Program-made: the position numbers and the translations under genes | The notes under the pieces: generated by a model | What the model was told of the DNA's origin: nothing | Seen by the model: the letters and a program-made list of their open reading frames with translations, nothing else | Database searches by the model: none | Origin: Taibaiella sp. | Lineage (GTDB): Bacteria > Bacteroidota > Bacteroidia > Chitinophagales > Chitinophagaceae | DNA length: 64,000 nucleotides | Reading direction: 5' to 3' | NCBI GenBank assembly: GCA_016786705.1 | Contig: JAEUVV010000013.1 | Location: 310,001 to 374,000 of the forward strand | In this document: in pieces, positions 62,116 to 64,000 of the stretch | Numbering within the stretch: the stretch's first letter is position 1 | How the letters are laid out: every line of letters begins with the position of its first letter

Positions 62116-62352
62116 TTATTCTATTACCGGGCTTGCTTGTTCTGTAGCGATGTCGGCTGTATTAACAGGAGGGATTTTATCTTCCCTATTCGCTACCTCT
62201 TCCCGGACTAATGCGAGCTCTTTACGCATTATTGCGGTTGTTTTACGGATACTATAAACCTCTTCTTTTAATGCTTCAAGCTCTTCATTATTGCCTGCAT
62301 AAGCGGCTATTAAAAGTAAAAAGAAGTACCCGATGAAATTGTAGTAATTCAT
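62116..62352 (-). CDS. Small exported or membrane-anchored coiled-coil protein
   Basis: The 78-residue protein starts with a short hydrophobic segment (FIGYFFLLLIAAYAG), either a signal peptide or a membrane anchor, followed by heptad-like NEELEALKEEVYSIRKTTAI and ELALVREEVANRE. Its first residues, MNYYNFIGY, and its leader resemble those of the serine hydrolase gene. The M56 protein encoded next also ends in a coiled coil. Interaction is a speculation. No family was recognised. Confidence 0.55.
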   Translation of the reverse strand: MNYYNFIGYFFLLLIAAYAGNNEELEALKEEVYSIRKTTAIMRKELALVREEVANREDKIPPVNTADIATEQASPVIE

Positions 62353-62377
62353 CTGAAATTATTTTACAGTAAAAATT
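62344..62377 (-). repeat. Leader repeat copy 2, overlapping the small-protein start
   Basis: This copy carries the perfect palindrome TTTTACAGTAAAA (62362-62374; reads TTTTACTGTAAAA on the minus strand), 10 bp upstream of the ATG. The TTAC...GTAA half-sites recall BlaI/MecI operators, which have TTAC-n4-GTAA or TACA-nn-TGTA arms. Binding is not shown. Confidence 0.6.
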
Positions 62378-62430
62378 GAGATAACAACAGCCTTTATCCT
62401 GGCTGCCTAAAGAGCAGAGTTTAGGTTAGC

Positions 62431-63909
62431 TTAGCGATTACTTTCCTGTTCTTTCATTCGCACTGCTTCCTCGCGTGCCGCTGCAGCTGCCTGCCTTGCC
62501 ATATCCGCAGCTATTTTCTCCTGGGCAGCCTCTATTTGCATTAAAGCTGCTTTTGCCCTGGCTGATGCGGCTTCTTTTATGGCCAGCTTCGCCTCTTTCA
62601 ACGCTATCGCGGCTTCTTCTTTAGCACGGGCAGCTTCAGCCCTTATCTCTTCTTGTTCCTCTTTGCCTAATACATTTGTATAATGAACAGTGTTGTTGTT
62701 AAGGACTGTTACTGTGCGTTGAAAATCCTCCGTATTGATCAGGGCACTTATTTTTTCGCTCAAGGCGGCTATCTGGTCAAATTTTACCGAAGCTTCTTCA
62801 GAGGCGGGATCCAGTGCTTCCAATGATTGTTCTATCCGGCGGATTTGCTGGTCCAGCTCATCGATCTTAAACTCACTTTGCTGCAGTGCATAGGCCGGCT
62901 GCTCCAATTCTTTTGAGCGGGCTTTGCCTTCACCTGTGTTGATAAAAAGATCCGTTTCCGTGGTAGCCTTAGTCGTTGTTGTAGTGGTTGTACCAGGCTT
63001 TTCCATTTGATTTACAGCCTGGGCTATTTCCTTATTAACGGCTGTTATCTCGCTGTTTCGGGCATGTACAGCGCAGGCAAAGGCAATCGAGAACAATAAA
63101 GGCAGGGCGAGCATTTTGCGCGCATAACTAAACTTGGTTTTTGAGGTTTGAATCATTTGTAATCTTTTTTTGAGATGAGTATTAAGCAAGGGACTGGCAG
63201 CCGGTAAGGTGCTTCCGGAAAAATGGCTGGCCAGGAGCATCTGCGCAAATGCTTTGGTATCCGCCTTTTTGATAGCTTTATGATCCGCCAGGTATTCATG
63301 TATAAGATATACTTCTTTTTTTATTAAATGGAAGAAAGGGTTGAACCAGAAAATAGCTCTTACTATTTCTATCACTATTTTATCATAGGTGTGCTTCTGT
63401 TCAATATGGGCCATTTCATGCTTCATGACTTGTTTACCCAGGTCGGAATGTAAGGGGATGTTGTTTTTCCAAAAAAGATTCCTGAAATAAGAGAAAGGAG
63501 CACTCGCCAGGTCAGTCTGATAGAAATTAATCCCTTCAAACTGTTCCCGGGGAAAACGACGCTTAAGTTTTAAAATTTTAAAGATCCCATAAACAAACCG
63601 GGCAGTTAAGAGCCCGGAGAGTAGAGCAATGATACATACCAGGATACCGGGAACAGAGATCCCGCCATCATTGGCTACACTACTCACCGGTTGCAGTTTA
63701 TTGATCCATACATAAATATCTTTATTTACAGCAATCGTAAAATAACTTACTTTCAATAAAGGCAAAAGCAGGGAAACCAACAGGGTGCCTAAAAGGTAAA
63801 AGCGGTTGTAATGATGAAAGGTCTTATCCTTCAGCAATAATTGGTAATAGCCAAACATCAGCCCCGAGACCAGGACCATTTTGCCCAGATAGATAAATAC
63901 CGCTTCCAT
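62431..63909 (-). CDS. blaR1: BlaR1-like M56 membrane metalloprotease with coiled-coil tail
   Basis: The 492-residue protein has membrane helices near residues 5-25, 37-53, 86-110 and 266-286, as in the M56 sensor BlaR1. The zinc site HEMAH is at 164-168, with Glu205 in HEYLAD as the likely third ligand. The penicillin-binding sensor domain of staphylococcal BlaR1 is absent. Instead the outer part runs about 200 residues and ends in an Ala/Glu-rich coiled coil (ARAKAALMQIEAAQEKIAAD). It starts one base inside the stop of the BlaI-like gene (TAATG). It probably cleaves or inactivates the BlaI-like repressor on an unknown cue. Confidence 0.85.
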   Translation of the reverse strand: MEAVFIYLGKMVLVSGLMFGYYQLLLKDKTFHHYNRFYLLGTLLVSLLLPLLKVSYFTIAVNKDIYVWINKLQPVSSVANDGGISVPGILVCIIALLSGLLTARFVYGIFKILKLKRRFPREQFEGINFYQTDLASAPFSYFRNLFWKNNIPLHSDLGKQVMKHEMAHIEQKHTYDKIVIEIVRAIFWFNPFFHLIKKEVYLIHEYLADHKAIKKADTKAFAQMLLASHFSGSTLPAASPLLNTHLKKRLQMIQTSKTKFSYARKMLALPLLFSIAFACAVHARNSEITAVNKEIAQAVNQMEKPGTTTTTTTKATTETDLFINTGEGKARSKELEQPAYALQQSEFKIDELDQQIRRIEQSLEALDPASEEASVKFDQIAALSEKISALINTEDFQRTVTVLNNNTVHYTNVLGKEEQEEIRAEAARAKEEAAIALKEAKLAIKEAASARAKAALMQIEAAQEKIAADMARQAAAAAREEAVRMKEQESNR

Positions 63910-64000
63910 TAGTCTTTATTTTTAAGTTCGTTCAATAGCATTTCCAGGTCTTCTACACTCATTTCGTTTTTCTCTACTAAAAAAGAAACCGCGTTAGTGT
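63909..64000 (-). CDS. blaI: BlaI/MecI-type transcriptional repressor, C-terminal fragment (runs off the right edge)
   Basis: Only the last 30 codons are inside the window. They read SFLVEKNEMSVEDLEMLLNE followed by LKNKD, which matches the dimerisation end of BlaI/MecI/CopY repressors (a 'SFVEENKISxEDLEEL' type segment). The DNA-binding helix-turn-helix is outside. The stop overlaps the M56 start codon by one base, which suggests translational coupling of the two. Assignment depends on this short piece and on the blaR1-like neighbour. Confidence 0.75.
   Translation of the reverse strand, partial: TNAVSFLVEKNEMSVEDLEMLLNELKNKD

Noticed and set aside
1..64000. tRNA, rRNA, insertion sequences, prophage or CRISPR
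   Set aside because: None was recognised on reading; no cloverleaf, transposase motif or repeat-spacer pattern stood out.

Overview
The window reads as chromosome of a Bacteroidota bacterium, most likely family Chitinophagaceae or close to it. Evidence: promoter-like elements of the Bacteroidota type (TAnnTTTG, several with a TTG box about 18-20 bp upstream), two large secreted proteins ending in the CHU_C (gliding-motility-associated, type IX secretion) C-terminal domain, a PorG/DUF6089-like barrel, SBBP and PKD repeats, DUF5606, a GIN-domain lipoprotein, TonB-dependent receptor biology and the general gene style. No rRNA, tRNA, CRISPR array, integrase, transposase or prophage was recognised. 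The genome family was inferred from these traits, not from a search.

Layout. (1) 1-14008, all minus strand: a surface polysaccharide locus. Reading right to left: a TolQ/ExbB-type proton channel, rmlB, rmlC, rmlA, a WbpD-like acetyltransferase, a WbpB-like dehydrogenase, then Wza-like and Wzc-like export/kinase genes, a WbpA/TviB-like UDP-sugar dehydrogenase, Wzm and Wzt of an ABC exporter, a family-4 glycosyltransferase, a sugar formyltransferase and the beginning of a WecE-like aminotransferase. Together these suggest an exported glycan carrying a dTDP-derived N-formylated 4-amino sugar and a UDP-GlcNAc-derived 2,3-diamino uronic acid. (2) 14104-23186: housekeeping genes (FKBP isomerase, stand-alone RlmK-like methyltransferase, ComA-like phosphosulfolactate synthase, M16-like protein, DUF5606 protein with a lysine/alanine tail, MlaE permease, secreted proteins, gyrB). 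(3) 23458-36941: GNAT protein, sensor kinase, AI-2E permease, exonuclease, a likely metal-uptake set (His-rich protein, TonB receptor, His-rich lipoprotein), ArfB, a lipoprotein, MazG, RecJ and uracil-DNA glycosylase. (4) 36952-54915: DoxX, CHU_C secreted proteins, NarL-type regulator, Ppx and PPK1, OmpA-family protein, LolA, Dxs, thioesterase, lipoprotein, PorG-like barrel and RlpA. (5) 55136-59807: sufB, an unrelated small secreted protein, sufC and sufD. (6) 59881-64000: HD hydrolase, a penicillin-binding-like serine hydrolase, a small coiled-coil protein, a BlaR1/M56-type membrane protease and the end of a BlaI-type repressor.

Gene pairs point to coordinated units: the exporter, kinase and sugar genes of the polysaccharide locus; ppk1-ppx for polyphosphate turnover; recJ-ung overlapping by ATGA; sufBCD for Fe-S assembly; and blaI-blaR1 beside a serine hydrolase whose leader is nearly identical to that of its small neighbour. 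Many convergent gene pairs are separated by long perfect hairpins that look like bidirectional terminators. Start codons were revised where a long open frame began upstream of the evident protein start; these choices are explained entry by entry. All functional calls rest on reading motifs by eye.
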